Shown here: positions 7,933-16,303 of the stretch, in pieces
Numbering within the stretch: position 1 is the first letter of the stretch
How the letters are laid out: each line of letters opens with the position of its first letter
Assembly (NCBI GenBank): GCA_045540815.1
Contig: JAZQHY010000046.1
Span: 1 to 19,723 of the forward strand
DNA from: JAZQHR01 sp045540815
GTDB taxonomy: Bacteria > Bacillota > Clostridia > UMGS1810
Direction of reading: 5' to 3'
Length of the DNA stretch: 19,723 nucleotides
Notes under the pieces: generated by a model
Databases searched by the model: none
Seen by the model: only the letters and a program-made list of their open reading frames with translations
Told to the model about the DNA's origin: nothing
Position numbers and translations under genes: made by a program

Positions 7933-8607
7933 ATGACTATGAAATTTGGAAGGGCATATAACGGACGAGTGCGAAGAAGGAGGAAGATTTCCTTTAATGC
8001 CTTTGTTATAATATTTATTTTAAGTTTAACGGCTTTTTTTAATGCCGTATTTTTTGTATGCATTCGCCCCACAATTGTGGGGGTTATGGGAAACAGGCTT
8101 AATACCATTGCCGTTAGTGAAATAAATAAGAGTGTGGCAGAGATTTTAAAAGATGTTTCGTATGATGATTTGATGTATACCAAATACACAGACTCAGGTT
8201 ATGTAACGAGCATCTCGCTAAACTCGGTAGATGTAAACAGGGTGAAATCTCATCTTGTGCTGGATATAAACAAAAGGATAGAGGCTATATCAAAAGACAA
8301 AGTAAATATTCCTCTCGGTAGCCTTCTGGGCAATGAATTTTTAGCAGGACTCGGACCTGATATTCCTGCGTACATAGCACCTTACGGATTTGTAAACATA
8401 GAGTTTAAAGATGAGTTTGTAAGCGTTGGCATAAATCAGGTAAAGCACGTGGTATATTTAAACGTAAAGGCGGATATGTCAATGATGATGACGGGTATAA
8501 ACTGCAAAAAAGCTGTCAGTACAGACGTATTGGTAGCTCAAACGGTTATATCGGGTCAAGTGCCCGACTTCTATACCGATGAAGGACTTATTGGTTTGAC
8601 AAAGTAG
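7933..8607 (+). CDS. yunB: YunB-like sporulation protein
   Basis: The protein has 224 residues: a basic N-terminus (GRVRRRRKISFN), one transmembrane segment at about residues 20-42, and a soluble domain expected outside the membrane. The blocks IPLGSLLGNEFLAGLGPDIP, APYGFVNIEFKDEF, GINQVKHVVYLNV and VISGQVPDFY match what I recall of B. subtilis YunB, where the gene is in the mother-cell SigE regulon and is needed for efficient sporulation; its biochemical role is unknown. The ATG at 7933 is chosen because AGGTGA (7922-7927) lies five bases upstream; earlier GTG and ATG codons at 7924 and 7927 overlap that site. A plus-strand TATAAT is at 7899-7904 without a clear -35, and no convincing SigE promoter was found. 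Its presence argues that the organism sporulates. Confidence 0.85.
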   Translation: MTMKFGRAYNGRVRRRRKISFNAFVIIFILSLTAFFNAVFFVCIRPTIVGVMGNRLNTIAVSEINKSVAEILKDVSYDDLMYTKYTDSGYVTSISLNSVDVNRVKSHLVLDINKRIEAISKDKVNIPLGSLLGNEFLAGLGPDIPAYIAPYGFVNIEFKDEFVSVGINQVKHVVYLNVKADMSMMMTGINCKKAVSTDVLVAQTVISGQVPDFYTDEGLIGLTK

Positions 8608-8654
8608 TGGTTTAATGATAAAATTTTGTGTAGTAATTTATTTGGAGATTTGTT

Positions 8655-9314
8655 ATGACAAAAGATATAATATTTGACTATGTTACAGATTATATAAATA
8701 ATACACTTGGTGATAGCGATGGCTTTTTAGCTGAGCTTGAGGCATATGCCGAAGAAAATCACGTACCGATAGTGACCAAGGATACAGCGTGGCTACTTCG
8801 TAGCCTTATGTGTATGCAAAAGCCAAAAAAAATCCTTGAAATAGGCACGGCGATAGGGTATTCTGCAATTTTATTTGCAAAGTATTCAGATGCAAGTATC
8901 GTTACCCTTGAAAAAGATGAGGAAACTGCGCTTGTTGCAAAGAAAAACATCGAAAGGGCAGGCTTATCTGACAGAATACAGGTAATAGTCGGTGATGCTA
9001 TGGAGAGCATAAAAGGCATAGACGATAAATTTGACTTTGTGTTTTTAGATGCAAACAAATCGCATTACAAAGATTACCTTCCTGATATATTAAGAAATCT
9101 TTCTGACGGCGGTGTTGTCGTGTCGGACAACATCTTGTACAAGGGAATGGTTGCAAACGACGAGCTTGTGACCAAACGCCAGAAAACCATAGTGAAAAAC
9201 TTAAGAGAATACTTAAACATTCTTACAAATCATACAGAGCTTGTAACGTCGATAATCCCAATAGGCGATGGTGTGGCATTGTCGGTAAGAAAGGAAACTA
9301 AAGATGAAAAATAA
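8655..9314 (+). CDS. trmR: TrmR, tRNA 5-hydroxyuridine(34) O-methyltransferase
   Basis: The 219-residue SAM-dependent methyltransferase is of the catechol-O-methyltransferase-like class. The SAM-binding motif I is ILEIGTAIGYSAILFA. An acidic residue ends strand beta-2 in TLEKDEE. FVFLDANKSHYKDYL holds the metal-binding aspartate, and VVVSDNILYKGMV carries the second Asp-Asn metal pair. Such proteins are often annotated only as O-methyltransferase. The specific call rests on context: the next gene overlaps it by 11 bases and is the U32 protein TrhP, which makes 5-hydroxyuridine, the TrmR substrate. In B. subtilis the same pair is yrrM-yrrN/O. The product 5-methoxyuridine at position 34 widens wobble reading. 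TTTGGAG precedes the ATG. Confidence 0.88.
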   Translation: MTKDIIFDYVTDYINNTLGDSDGFLAELEAYAEENHVPIVTKDTAWLLRSLMCMQKPKKILEIGTAIGYSAILFAKYSDASIVTLEKDEETALVAKKNIERAGLSDRIQVIVGDAMESIKGIDDKFDFVFLDANKSHYKDYLPDILRNLSDGGVVVSDNILYKGMVANDELVTKRQKTIVKNLREYLNILTNHTELVTSIIPIGDGVALSVRKETKDEK

Positions 9315-10530
9315 AGTAGAATTACTTGCTCCTGCGGGCAGTTTAAATAAACTTAAATACGCGCTTATGTACGGAGCAGACGCGGTATATATAGGCGGTG
9401 AGGAATTTTCCCTTCGCACAGCATCAAAAAACTTTACAAACGAGGAAATAAAAGAAGGCATCGAGTTTGCGCATAATATGGGAAAGAAGGTGTATATCAC
9501 TGCAAATATTATCGCGCACAACCGCGATTTGAAAGAGTTCCCTGAGTTTGTCCGTGAAGTTGATAAAATGGGTGCAGATGCTATAATTGTGTCTGACCTT
9601 GGCATGATGGATATAGTAAAAGAGGTCGCACCAAACCTTGAAATTCATATAAGTACACAGGCAAACAACGTAAACTACGGCACAGTAAAAGCGTGGTACA
9701 GACTAGGTGCAAAGAGGGTAATACTTGCCCGCGACTTGTCGTTTGACGAGATAAAGGAAATACGCGAAAATATATCGGCAGATGAAGAACTTGAGGCGTT
9801 TGTTCACGGAGCTATGTGTATATCATATTCGGGAAGGTGTCTACTTAGCAACTACCTTACAAAGCGCGATGCCAATATGGGTGCGTGCGCACATCCGTGC
9901 AGATGGAAATATCATTTGGTGGAAGAGCAAAGACCAGGTGAGTATATGCCTGTAGTGGAAAATGACAGAGGCACATTTATATTTAATTCAAAAGATTTAT
10001 GTATGATAGCGTATATCCCCGAGCTTGTTAAATCGGGCATAAACAGCTTCAAGATAGAAGGCAGAGTGAAAAACGAATTGTATGTTGCAACTGTTGTAAA
10101 GGCGTACAGACAGGCTATAGATGCATACTATGCTGACCCTGACGGGTATAAATTTGACGAAAGTTTACTCGATGAGCTTAAGAAAGTAAGCTACCGCGAA
10201 TATACCACAGGTTTTTTCAATGACCGCCCTACAGGCGACGAGCAGGTATACGGAAGCAGTACCTATATTCAGGATTATACCATCGTAGGTGTGGTAAAAG
10301 AGTATGACGAAAAGACGGGCATTGCCACCATAGAACAGCGAAACAGATTTTTCAAAGGCGACGAAATAGAGGTGTTAAGTCCTGATACAGAGAATTTTGC
10401 GTTTATCGTGGATGAAATGACAGACGGCGACGGAAATGAAATAGATGTTGCACCGCACGCGCAGATGACAGTTAAAATGAAAATTGAAAGAAAAGTCGGA
10501 GAGTATACAATTCTTCGCAAGAAAAAATAA
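9304..10530 (+). CDS. trhP: TrhP, U32-family tRNA hydroxylation protein
   Basis: The protein has 408 residues and belongs to the family annotated as peptidase U32. The N-terminal barrel starts with KVELLAPAGSLNKLKYALMY and GADAVYIGG. The U32 signature EAFVHGAMCISYSGRCLLSN is followed by GACAHPCRW, giving the conserved cysteines thought to hold an iron-sulfur cluster. The region SFKIEGRVKN follows, and the C-terminus is a small beta domain. Despite the name, this clade works with prephenate to hydroxylate uridine 34 of tRNA rather than as a protease. Its start lies inside the end of trmR, a strong sign of translational coupling. A terminator follows 10 bases after the stop codon. Confidence 0.9.
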   Translation: MKNKVELLAPAGSLNKLKYALMYGADAVYIGGEEFSLRTASKNFTNEEIKEGIEFAHNMGKKVYITANIIAHNRDLKEFPEFVREVDKMGADAIIVSDLGMMDIVKEVAPNLEIHISTQANNVNYGTVKAWYRLGAKRVILARDLSFDEIKEIRENISADEELEAFVHGAMCISYSGRCLLSNYLTKRDANMGACAHPCRWKYHLVEEQRPGEYMPVVENDRGTFIFNSKDLCMIAYIPELVKSGINSFKIEGRVKNELYVATVVKAYRQAIDAYYADPDGYKFDESLLDELKKVSYREYTTGFFNDRPTGDEQVYGSSTYIQDYTIVGVVKEYDEKTGIATIEQRNRFFKGDEIEVLSPDTENFAFIVDEMTDGDGNEIDVAPHAQMTVKMKIERKVGEYTILRKKK

Positions 10531-10539
10531 TATGGATAT

Positions 10540-10580
10540 AAAATCCTTCACGGGGCAATCTACCTGTGAAGGATTTTTTT
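10540..10580 (+). terminator. Strong intrinsic terminator after trhP
   Basis: AAAATCCTTCAC (10540-10551) and GTGAAGGATTTT (10566-10577) form a perfect 12-bp stem with a 14-base loop, ending in a run of seven T. It closes the trmR-trhP transcript, so the PBP gene downstream needs its own promoter or read-through. Confidence 0.9.
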
Positions 10581-10606
10581 GCGCATAATCCAAAAATTCC
10601 ATAAAC

Positions 10607-10690
10607 GCGCAGGCATATATTTTAAAAAACGGCTTCGGCAATAAATGCCTGCAGATTGTTTTTTGAAAATATACACCTGCGCATTTTTTA
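10607..10690 (+). promoter_or_regulatory. Putative leader attenuator of the PBP gene: long hairpin plus U-tract
   Basis: A 24/25-base imperfect inverted repeat spans 10607-10630 and 10658-10682. It has seven GC-rich base pairs (GCGCAGG/CCTGCGC), a 2x2 internal loop, eight pairs (TATATTTT/AAAATATA), a bulged G at 10665 and seven more pairs. It is followed directly by ATTTTTTA, giving the form of an intrinsic terminator, and the ribosome binding site CGGAGGA starts one base later. The left arm can alternatively pair as GCAGGCAT (10609-10616) with ATGCCTGC (10645-10652). Two exclusive structures in front of the gene suggest attenuation. No known riboswitch or T-box signature was recognised. It could instead be a second terminator or a short repeat element. 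Confidence 0.5.
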
Positions 10691-10701
10691 CGGAGGATTT
10701 T

Positions 10702-12210
10702 ATGAAAAGACATTCTTTTACATTTATCATAATATCTGCTTTATTTTTGACACTTTCAGGAGTCCTTTTTAAAATATCAGTTTTAAAGCATATATCTTTT
10801 ACAAATGCGGTTATAAATCAGCGCTCGGGTGGTGTGGATGTAAAAGAATACCGCGGACTTATTACAGACAGAAATGACATTCCGTTTGTAGACGGCAGAA
10901 GCTATATATATCAGCTAAAGCAAGGGGAGGACAAACAGTCGTATTCTGAAGATGATAACGAAAAAAAGGTAGTGTTTAACGCTACAGACCGTTATGATGA
11001 TTTAAGCATTGCAAGGCACCTTATAGGCTATACTGATGCGGAAAACACAGGTGTTTCGGGGCTTGAAAAGACATTTGATGAAAAGCTTAAAAGTGACCAA
11101 ATATATAGGATAAACACAATAAATGACGCACTGGACAAAAGCATAACCGAGTATGGTACACGTGCCAAAAATGCCGATTATGTAAATGATAAAAATGTAC
11201 GCACCACACTTGACTACCACATACAAAAAGTCGTTGAAGAGGCTATGGATAAATCGGACAAAAACAGCTCGGTGGTGGTGCTTGATGTAAACACTTTTGA
11301 CGTGCTTGCTATGGCGAGCAGGCCAAATTTTACGCAGTATAATGTGACAGACTACGTAAAATCTGACGGAACTTACCTTATAAACCGCGCGGTTTCAGAG
11401 TATAACGCAGGCAGTATTTTTAAGATAATCACCTCTGCAGCGGCACTTGAAACCGGTCTTGCAGATATAGACCATGACTTTCTTTGTTGTGGATTTAGCG
11501 AAACTGACGGCGTAAGGTTTAACTGTCTAAATACCGAAGGTCACGGAGTGCTCAGTATGAAAAGGGCATTTGCACTTTCGTGCAACTGTTGTTTTTTAGA
11601 CCTTGGTATAATTATGGGCGCAGAGCCTGTGTGTGATATGGCGCGAAGGTTCGGCTTTGGAAGAAAAATTCTTGAAACAGATATAGGCGAATGTGCGGGA
11701 AATATTCCTTCGGGTGACGCAACCAAAGCTGACGCGGCAAATATATCAATCGGTCAGGGGAGTATACTCATTACTCCGCTTCAGGCTGCAAATATGGCGT
11801 GTATCATTGCAAACGGTGGAGTAGCAAAAAAGGTGAATATTATAGACGCTATTGTAGACGAAGAAGGGCACATAATAGAGTTCCTTAGAAAAGAAGGCGA
11901 AAACGAGGTTATAAGCCGTGCTACCGCCGATAAGATAAAAGAAATGATGCTTGAGGTAACCATTGACGGCACGGGTATGAACGCATTTTCGTCTGAGGTA
12001 GGATATATATGCGGAAAAACAGGCAGTGCTGAAACAGGATGGATGGGCGACGACGGAAATCTTAACACCCACGCATGGTTTTGCGGATTTTATCCTTATG
12101 AAAAGCCTAAATATGCGATGGCGGTTTTTGTAGAGGACGGTCATCAGGGTAATACTGCTGCAGCGCCGATTTTCAAGGAGATTGCAGAAGGGATAGAAAA
12201 TATATATTAA
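10702..12210 (+). CDS. Class B penicillin-binding protein (peptidoglycan DD-transpeptidase)
   Basis: The 502-residue protein has one N-terminal transmembrane anchor (FTFIIISALFLTLSGVLF), a short PBP-dimer-type region and a transpeptidase domain. The active-site motifs are SxxK at Ser238-Lys241 (AGSIFKI), SxN at Ser293-Asn295 (SCN) and KTG at 439-441 (CGKTGSAET). It should cross-link peptidoglycan stem peptides outside the membrane. It is shorter than FtsI, SpoVD or elongation PBP2 proteins and lacks PASTA domains, so the subtype (division, elongation or sporulation) is not assigned. The ATG at 10702 is chosen because GGAGGA (10692-10697) lies just upstream and the anchor starts there; an upstream frame from 10645 runs through the leader hairpin. 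No terminator is obvious before polA. Confidence 0.88.
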   Translation: MKRHSFTFIIISALFLTLSGVLFKISVLKHISFTNAVINQRSGGVDVKEYRGLITDRNDIPFVDGRSYIYQLKQGEDKQSYSEDDNEKKVVFNATDRYDDLSIARHLIGYTDAENTGVSGLEKTFDEKLKSDQIYRINTINDALDKSITEYGTRAKNADYVNDKNVRTTLDYHIQKVVEEAMDKSDKNSSVVVLDVNTFDVLAMASRPNFTQYNVTDYVKSDGTYLINRAVSEYNAGSIFKIITSAAALETGLADIDHDFLCCGFSETDGVRFNCLNTEGHGVLSMKRAFALSCNCCFLDLGIIMGAEPVCDMARRFGFGRKILETDIGECAGNIPSGDATKADAANISIGQGSILITPLQAANMACIIANGGVAKKVNIIDAIVDEEGHIIEFLRKEGENEVISRATADKIKEMMLEVTIDGTGMNAFSSEVGYICGKTGSAETGWMGDDGNLNTHAWFCGFYPYEKPKYAMAVFVEDGHQGNTAAAPIFKEIAEGIENIY

Positions 12211-12249
12211 TTTTTTAAAAATTATGTGGAATTTTGGTGCGAGATATAG

Positions 12250-12255
12250 TATAAT
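12250..12255 (+). promoter_or_regulatory. Possible -10 element upstream of polA
   Basis: A perfect TATAAT lies 35 bases before the polA start, in the 80-base gap after the PBP gene. No convincing -35 hexamer is seen at 16-18 bases, so the promoter call is weak. Confidence 0.35.
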
Positions 12256-12290
12256 GGAATTGATAATTTAAAATCGGGGTTTATGCGTTT

Positions 12291-14933
12291 ATGGAAAAAT
12301 TTTTGATAATTGACGGAAACAGTATAATAAACAGAGCATTTTACGCTATAAAAATGCTTACAAATAAGGACGGCGTGTATACAAACGGTATATACGGCTT
12401 TCTTAATATACTTTTTAAAAATCTCGAAGAAATTAACCCCGAGTATGTAGCAGTAGCGTTTGACCTTCGAGCGCCAACCTTCAGGCACAAGATGTATTCA
12501 GGCTACAAGGCGCAAAGAAAGGGTATGCCCGAAGAACTTCGTATGCAGATGCCAATTTTAAAAGAAATACTTTCTGCAATGAACATCGCCATATATGAAA
12601 AAGAAGGCTACGAGGCAGACGATATTATTGGTACTGTAAGTAAAACCTGTGAAGAAAATAACGTAGAATGCCTTATTCTTACAGGCGATAAGGACGACCT
12701 TCAGCTTGCAAGCGATAAAACAAAAGTAATGCTTACAATCACCAAAATGGGCTCGACTACCACTGATATTTATGACGATAAAGCAGTTTTCGAAAAATAC
12801 GGCGTTACACCGACTGAATTTATAGATGTAAAGGCGCTTATGGGCGATACCTCGGACAATGTTCCTGGTGTAAAGGGCATAGGCGAAAAAAGTGCGTTTT
12901 CACTTATAGCTAAGTTTAAAAGCATAGAAAATTTGTACGAAAACTTAGACGACGAAACCATAAAGCCTGCCGCACGCACAAAGCTTCTAGAAGGCAGAGA
13001 AATGGCTGATTTAAGCAAAACCCTTTGCACTATCGACAGAAATGTGCCTATGGATTTATCGTTTGACGATGCAAAGAAAAAAGAGTACGATAGCGAAAGA
13101 CTTTCGGAGCTTTTCAGGAATTTGGAGTTTAGCGTATTTCTAAAGAAAATCTCTAACGGCAAAACCGATGAGGCCAAAACGCAGTTTAAGGAAATAAATT
13201 TATCAGAATTAAAAGAAAAGCTTGCAAATGTAAATGGCGAGTTTGTGTACAAAATATATCAGTCGTACGGCGATATATATGCAGTTTCATTTTTGGAAAA
13301 CGATACAGTTTATGCTGTATTGTCGGGACTTGAAAGCCCTGCGTATGCCATAGCAGATGCAGTTAAAGGTGTGTTTGAAAATGAAAACATATACAAGATT
13401 TCTGCAGATATCAAGGAAGATATCGTTCTTCTTTCTTCGTATGGTATTGAGTTTAGTGACAATTACTTTGATATAGCGATAGGCGGATATATTATAAACC
13501 CGTCACACTCGGATTATGAGATAAGCCATATGGCAAATGAATACCTTGCAAGAACTATTCTTTCTAAAGATGAGATTCTCGGTACAGGCAAATCGCGAAA
13601 GGAAATTTCAGAGGTTGAGTATGCTAGGCAGACAGAGTTTATAAACGCACAGGTAAGTGCGATAAAGGATATATACGCATACCAGAAAAATGAAATAGAG
13701 AAAAACGGACAGGGAAAACTTTTGTATGATATAGAGCTTCCGCTTGTGAAGGTGCTTGCATCAATGGAAATTGAAGGCTTTACTGTTGACAAAGAAAGTC
13801 TTAAAGCGTTTAATGAGATGCTTGCAGAGAGAATTGCCGAGCTTGAAAAGAGTATTTATACTCTTGCGGGTGAGGAATTTAATATAAATTCACCAAAACA
13901 GCTTGGTGTGATACTTTTTGAAAAGCTTGGGTTATTTGGCGCAAAAAAGACCAAGACGGGATATTCTACAAATGCCGATGTGCTTGAGAAATTACGCTAT
14001 GACCATCCTGTTGTAGAAAATGTCATCGAATACCGCCAACTTGCAAAGCTTAAATCGACCTACGGTGACGGACTTTTGGCGGTTATAGATGCTAAGGACG
14101 GCAAAATCCATTCAAAGTTTAACCAGACGGTTACAGTTACAGGCAGAATAAGCTCAACCGAGCCTAATCTTCAAAATATCCCTGTTAGAACAGAACTTGG
14201 TCGCGAAATCCGAAAGATGTTCGTGTCAAAAGGCGAGGATTACGTACTTGTGGATGCTGACTATTCGCAGATAGAGCTTAGAATACTTGCGCACGTTGCA
14301 AATGACGAAACTATGATAAACGCATTTAAAAGTGGAGAAGATATCCACTCGTCAACTGCTAAAAAAGTATTTGGTGTAACTGACGAGGAAATGACACCGC
14401 TCCTTCGAAGCCGTGCAAAAGCCGTAAACTTTGGTATAGTATATGGTCAGAGCGATTTCGGCCTTTCGCAGGAGCTTAAAATCACCAAAAAAGAAGCGAA
14501 GGACTATATAGAAAGCTATTTTGAAAAATTCTCAAATGTTAAAAAATATCTTGACGAAACTATAGAAAAAGCAAAGGCTGATGGATATGTAACCACGCTT
14601 TTTGGCAGACGCAGATATGTGCCCGAGCTAAGTTCGTCAAACTTTATTCAGCGTTCGTTTGGCGAAAGGGTTGCTATGAACACGCCTATTCAGGGTACAG
14701 CCGCAGATGTTATTAAAATAGCTATGGTTAAGGTGTATCGTGCGCTTTGCGAGAATAATCTAAAATCAAAGCTAATACTTCAGGTGCACGACGAGCTTAT
14801 CATTGAAACGCACAAAGACGAGGTTGAACAGGTTAAGAAACTTCTTTGCGAGTGTATGGCGGATGCAGCGACTTTGAGTGTTCCGCTATCTGCTGATGCT
14901 AATGTCGGCAAAACGTGGTTTGATGCAAAATAG
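12291..14933 (+). CDS. polA: DNA polymerase I
   Basis: The 880-residue enzyme fills gaps and removes RNA primers during replication and repair. The N-terminal 5'-3' exonuclease domain (about 1-290) begins FLIIDGNSIINRAFYA and includes DDIIGT, TGDKDDLQLA and GDTSDNVPGVKGIGEK. The middle region (about 310-480) has the 3'-5' exonuclease fold position but no Asp-x-Glu motif, so proofreading is probably absent, as in the Bacillus large fragment. The polymerase domain has motif A (DADYSQIELR, Asp655), motif B (RAKAVNFGIVYG) and motif C (QVHDELIIE, Asp834). Thumb and finger blocks such as FNQTVTVTGRISSTEPNLQN are complete. The length is typical. It leads polA-coaE-SLT; coaE starts 24 bases after its stop, a pairing common in Firmicutes. 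Confidence 0.97.
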   Translation: MEKFLIIDGNSIINRAFYAIKMLTNKDGVYTNGIYGFLNILFKNLEEINPEYVAVAFDLRAPTFRHKMYSGYKAQRKGMPEELRMQMPILKEILSAMNIAIYEKEGYEADDIIGTVSKTCEENNVECLILTGDKDDLQLASDKTKVMLTITKMGSTTTDIYDDKAVFEKYGVTPTEFIDVKALMGDTSDNVPGVKGIGEKSAFSLIAKFKSIENLYENLDDETIKPAARTKLLEGREMADLSKTLCTIDRNVPMDLSFDDAKKKEYDSERLSELFRNLEFSVFLKKISNGKTDEAKTQFKEINLSELKEKLANVNGEFVYKIYQSYGDIYAVSFLENDTVYAVLSGLESPAYAIADAVKGVFENENIYKISADIKEDIVLLSSYGIEFSDNYFDIAIGGYIINPSHSDYEISHMANEYLARTILSKDEILGTGKSRKEISEVEYARQTEFINAQVSAIKDIYAYQKNEIEKNGQGKLLYDIELPLVKVLASMEIEGFTVDKESLKAFNEMLAERIAELEKSIYTLAGEEFNINSPKQLGVILFEKLGLFGAKKTKTGYSTNADVLEKLRYDHPVVENVIEYRQLAKLKSTYGDGLLAVIDAKDGKIHSKFNQTVTVTGRISSTEPNLQNIPVRTELGREIRKMFVSKGEDYVLVDADYSQIELRILAHVANDETMINAFKSGEDIHSSTAKKVFGVTDEEMTPLLRSRAKAVNFGIVYGQSDFGLSQELKITKKEAKDYIESYFEKFSNVKKYLDETIEKAKADGYVTTLFGRRRYVPELSSSNFIQRSFGERVAMNTPIQGTAADVIKIAMVKVYRALCENNLKSKLILQVHDELIIETHKDEVEQVKKLLCECMADAATLSVPLSADANVGKTWFDAK

Positions 14934-14957
14934 TAATATAATAAGGGGCATATGTTT

Positions 14958-15545
14958 ATGATTATAGGCCTTACAGGTGGCTCGGGAACGGGCAAAAGCA
15001 CAGTAACTGAAATATTTTTGAAATTAGGGTATATTGTTATCGACCCTGATAAAATATACGCTGAGGTTATATCGCCTAAGGGTGAGTGTATAGGCGAGAT
15101 AGAGAATGTATTTGGAAAGGCTTATATCCTTCCTGACGGGAATCTTAACCGAAAGAAAATGGCTGAGCTTGTGTTTTCAAATAAAGAAAAACTTGATATA
15201 TTAAATAAAATCACGCATAAATATGTTATAGAGCGTATGAATGATAAGATAAAAAACGCAGGCGAAAAAGACGTTGTTATAGATGCACCGCTGCTTTTTA
15301 GCGCAGGACTTGACAGTATGTGTGATAAAATAGTGTGTGTGGTGAGTGACGATAAAAACCGCATAGATAGAATAATATCTCGTGACGGCATTGACGAAGA
15401 AAGTGCTCTTGCCAGAATAAAAGCGCAGATGTCAAATGAAGAATACATAGAAAAATCGAATTACGTCATAGAGAATAACGGCAGCATAGACGAGCTTCGA
15501 AAACAGTCGCTCGATGTAATAGAAAGTTTGAAAGGGTTAAAATAA
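14958..15545 (+). CDS. coaE: Dephospho-CoA kinase
   Basis: The protein has 195 residues and performs the last step of coenzyme A synthesis, ATP-dependent phosphorylation of the ribose 3'-hydroxyl of dephospho-CoA. It has an N-terminal P-loop (GLTGGSGTGKST), IDPDKIYAEV after strand 2, and DAPLLFSAGLD, the conserved CoaE D-x-P-L-L-F block. The LID region follows around ISRDGIDEESALARI. The ATG at 14958 is preferred because AAGGGG ends nine bases upstream and the protein then begins MIIGLTGG; the ATG at 14952 lies too close to that site. The gene directly abuts the SLT gene, whose ATG follows the coaE stop without a gap. Confidence 0.95.
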   Translation: MIIGLTGGSGTGKSTVTEIFLKLGYIVIDPDKIYAEVISPKGECIGEIENVFGKAYILPDGNLNRKKMAELVFSNKEKLDILNKITHKYVIERMNDKIKNAGEKDVVIDAPLLFSAGLDSMCDKIVCVVSDDKNRIDRIISRDGIDEESALARIKAQMSNEEYIEKSNYVIENNGSIDELRKQSLDVIESLKGLK

Positions 15546-16100
15546 ATGGTAGTAATAGTAAATAAAAAGAAATTTGTAAGGTTTATAGCCATTATACTGC
15601 TTGCGGTGGCACTGCTTTCAGTGAACAGCGTATTAAGGCTTATATATCCTTTGGAATACGAAGATGAGATAGTAAAATATTCAGAAGAGTTTGGACTTGA
15701 TAAGCATCTTGTTATGGGCATAATAAGCGCTGAAAGCGGGTTTGACGAAAGCGCAGTAAGCAGTAAAAATGCGGTAGGACTTATGCAGATAAAAGAAGAA
15801 ACTGCTAAATGGTGCGTGGAAAGACTGGATATAAAGGAAGATTTTTCAAACCTATCAGATGTAGATGTAAACATACATATCGGCTGTGCGTATCTTGACT
15901 ATTTGGTAGGACTTTTTGAAAATGAAGAAACTGCCGTTGCCGCATATAACGCAGGCCTTGGCAATGTAAGAAAATGGCTTGAAAATGCCGAGTATTCAGA
16001 GGACGGCAAAACGCTTTCAAAAATTCCGTTTGTAGAAACTGAAAAATATGTTAAACGCGTGTTTTCACGCAAGAAAACGTATAAAAAGCTGTATGAGTAA
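15546..16100 (+). CDS. Membrane-anchored SLT-family lytic transglycosylase
   Basis: The protein has 184 residues, with a basic N-terminus and one hydrophobic segment (about residues 11-32, RFIAIILLAVALLSVNSVL) that is either a signal anchor or a signal peptide. The rest is a goose-lysozyme-like SLT domain. Its catalytic glutamate is Glu63 in GIISAESGFDE, followed by SSKNAVGLMQI, NIHIGCAYLDYL and AAYNAGLGNVRKWL. Such enzymes cut the glycan backbone and leave 1,6-anhydro ends. AAAGGG lies nine bases before the ATG, inside the end of coaE, so translation is likely coupled. Neither catalytic nor structural blocks are missing. No terminator separates it from the thiamine riboswitch promoter right after it. 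Confidence 0.92.
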   Translation: MVVIVNKKKFVRFIAIILLAVALLSVNSVLRLIYPLEYEDEIVKYSEEFGLDKHLVMGIISAESGFDESAVSSKNAVGLMQIKEETAKWCVERLDIKEDFSNLSDVDVNIHIGCAYLDYLVGLFENEETAVAAYNAGLGNVRKWLENAEYSEDGKTLSKIPFVETEKYVKRVFSRKKTYKKLYE

Positions 16101-16102
16101 TA

Positions 16103-16132
16103 TTGACAATATTATACAATTTGTGATATTAT
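16103..16132 (+). promoter_or_regulatory. Promoter of the TPP riboswitch-thiT unit
   Basis: A perfect TTGACA (16103-16108) and TATTAT (16127-16132) are 18 bases apart, starting three bases after the SLT stop codon. Transcription would begin at about the first base of the TPP aptamer. Confidence 0.7.
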
Positions 16133-16136
16133 AAAT

Positions 16137-16230
16137 CCACAGGGGAGCTTGCGCATAGCAGGCTGAGAGGAAACCTTATGCGGTTTCGACCCTTAACCTG
16201 ATTTGGATAATGCCAACGTAGGGAATGTTC
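16137..16230 (+). ncRNA. TPP riboswitch (THI element) aptamer
   Basis: All conserved THI-box segments are present in order: GGGGAGC, GGCTGAGAGG, the P3 stem GAAACC/GGTTTC, CGACCCTTAACCTGAT, and GGATAATGCCAACGTAGGGA. It binds thiamine pyrophosphate and should switch off the downstream thiT gene when TPP is plentiful. The bases GCCAAC (16212-16217), the 3' side of the P5 arm, can alternatively pair with GTTGGC (16263-16268) in the terminator, which gives a simple antiterminator model. Confidence 0.96.
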
Positions 16231-16245
16231 TTAAAGAAAATTTTT

Positions 16246-16280
16246 AGGGATACGCTCAAAATGTTGGCGTATCCCTTTAA
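16246..16280 (+). terminator. Riboswitch expression-platform terminator
   Basis: AGGGATACGC (16246-16255) and GCGTATCCCT (16267-16276) form a 10-bp stem with an 11-base loop, followed by TTAATATTT. It sits between the TPP aptamer and the thiT ribosome binding site, so TPP control is probably by transcription termination. Confidence 0.8.
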
Positions 16281-16303
16281 TATTTCTGAAAGGATGATAC
16301 GTC

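Noticed and set aside
10607..10682. Inverted repeat before the PBP gene as a miniature transposable element
   Set aside because: No target-site duplication or second copy is visible in the window, and the U-tract and position fit an attenuator better. A genome-wide search could reopen this.
10645..10701. Upstream extension of the PBP reading frame
   Set aside because: It starts inside the leader hairpin with no ribosome binding site, while ATG 10702 has GGAGGA upstream and begins the membrane anchor.
12291..14933. Missing 3'-5' exonuclease residues in polA as a novelty
   Set aside because: Loss of the proofreading motif is common in Firmicute DNA polymerase I, so it is noted only in the annotation.
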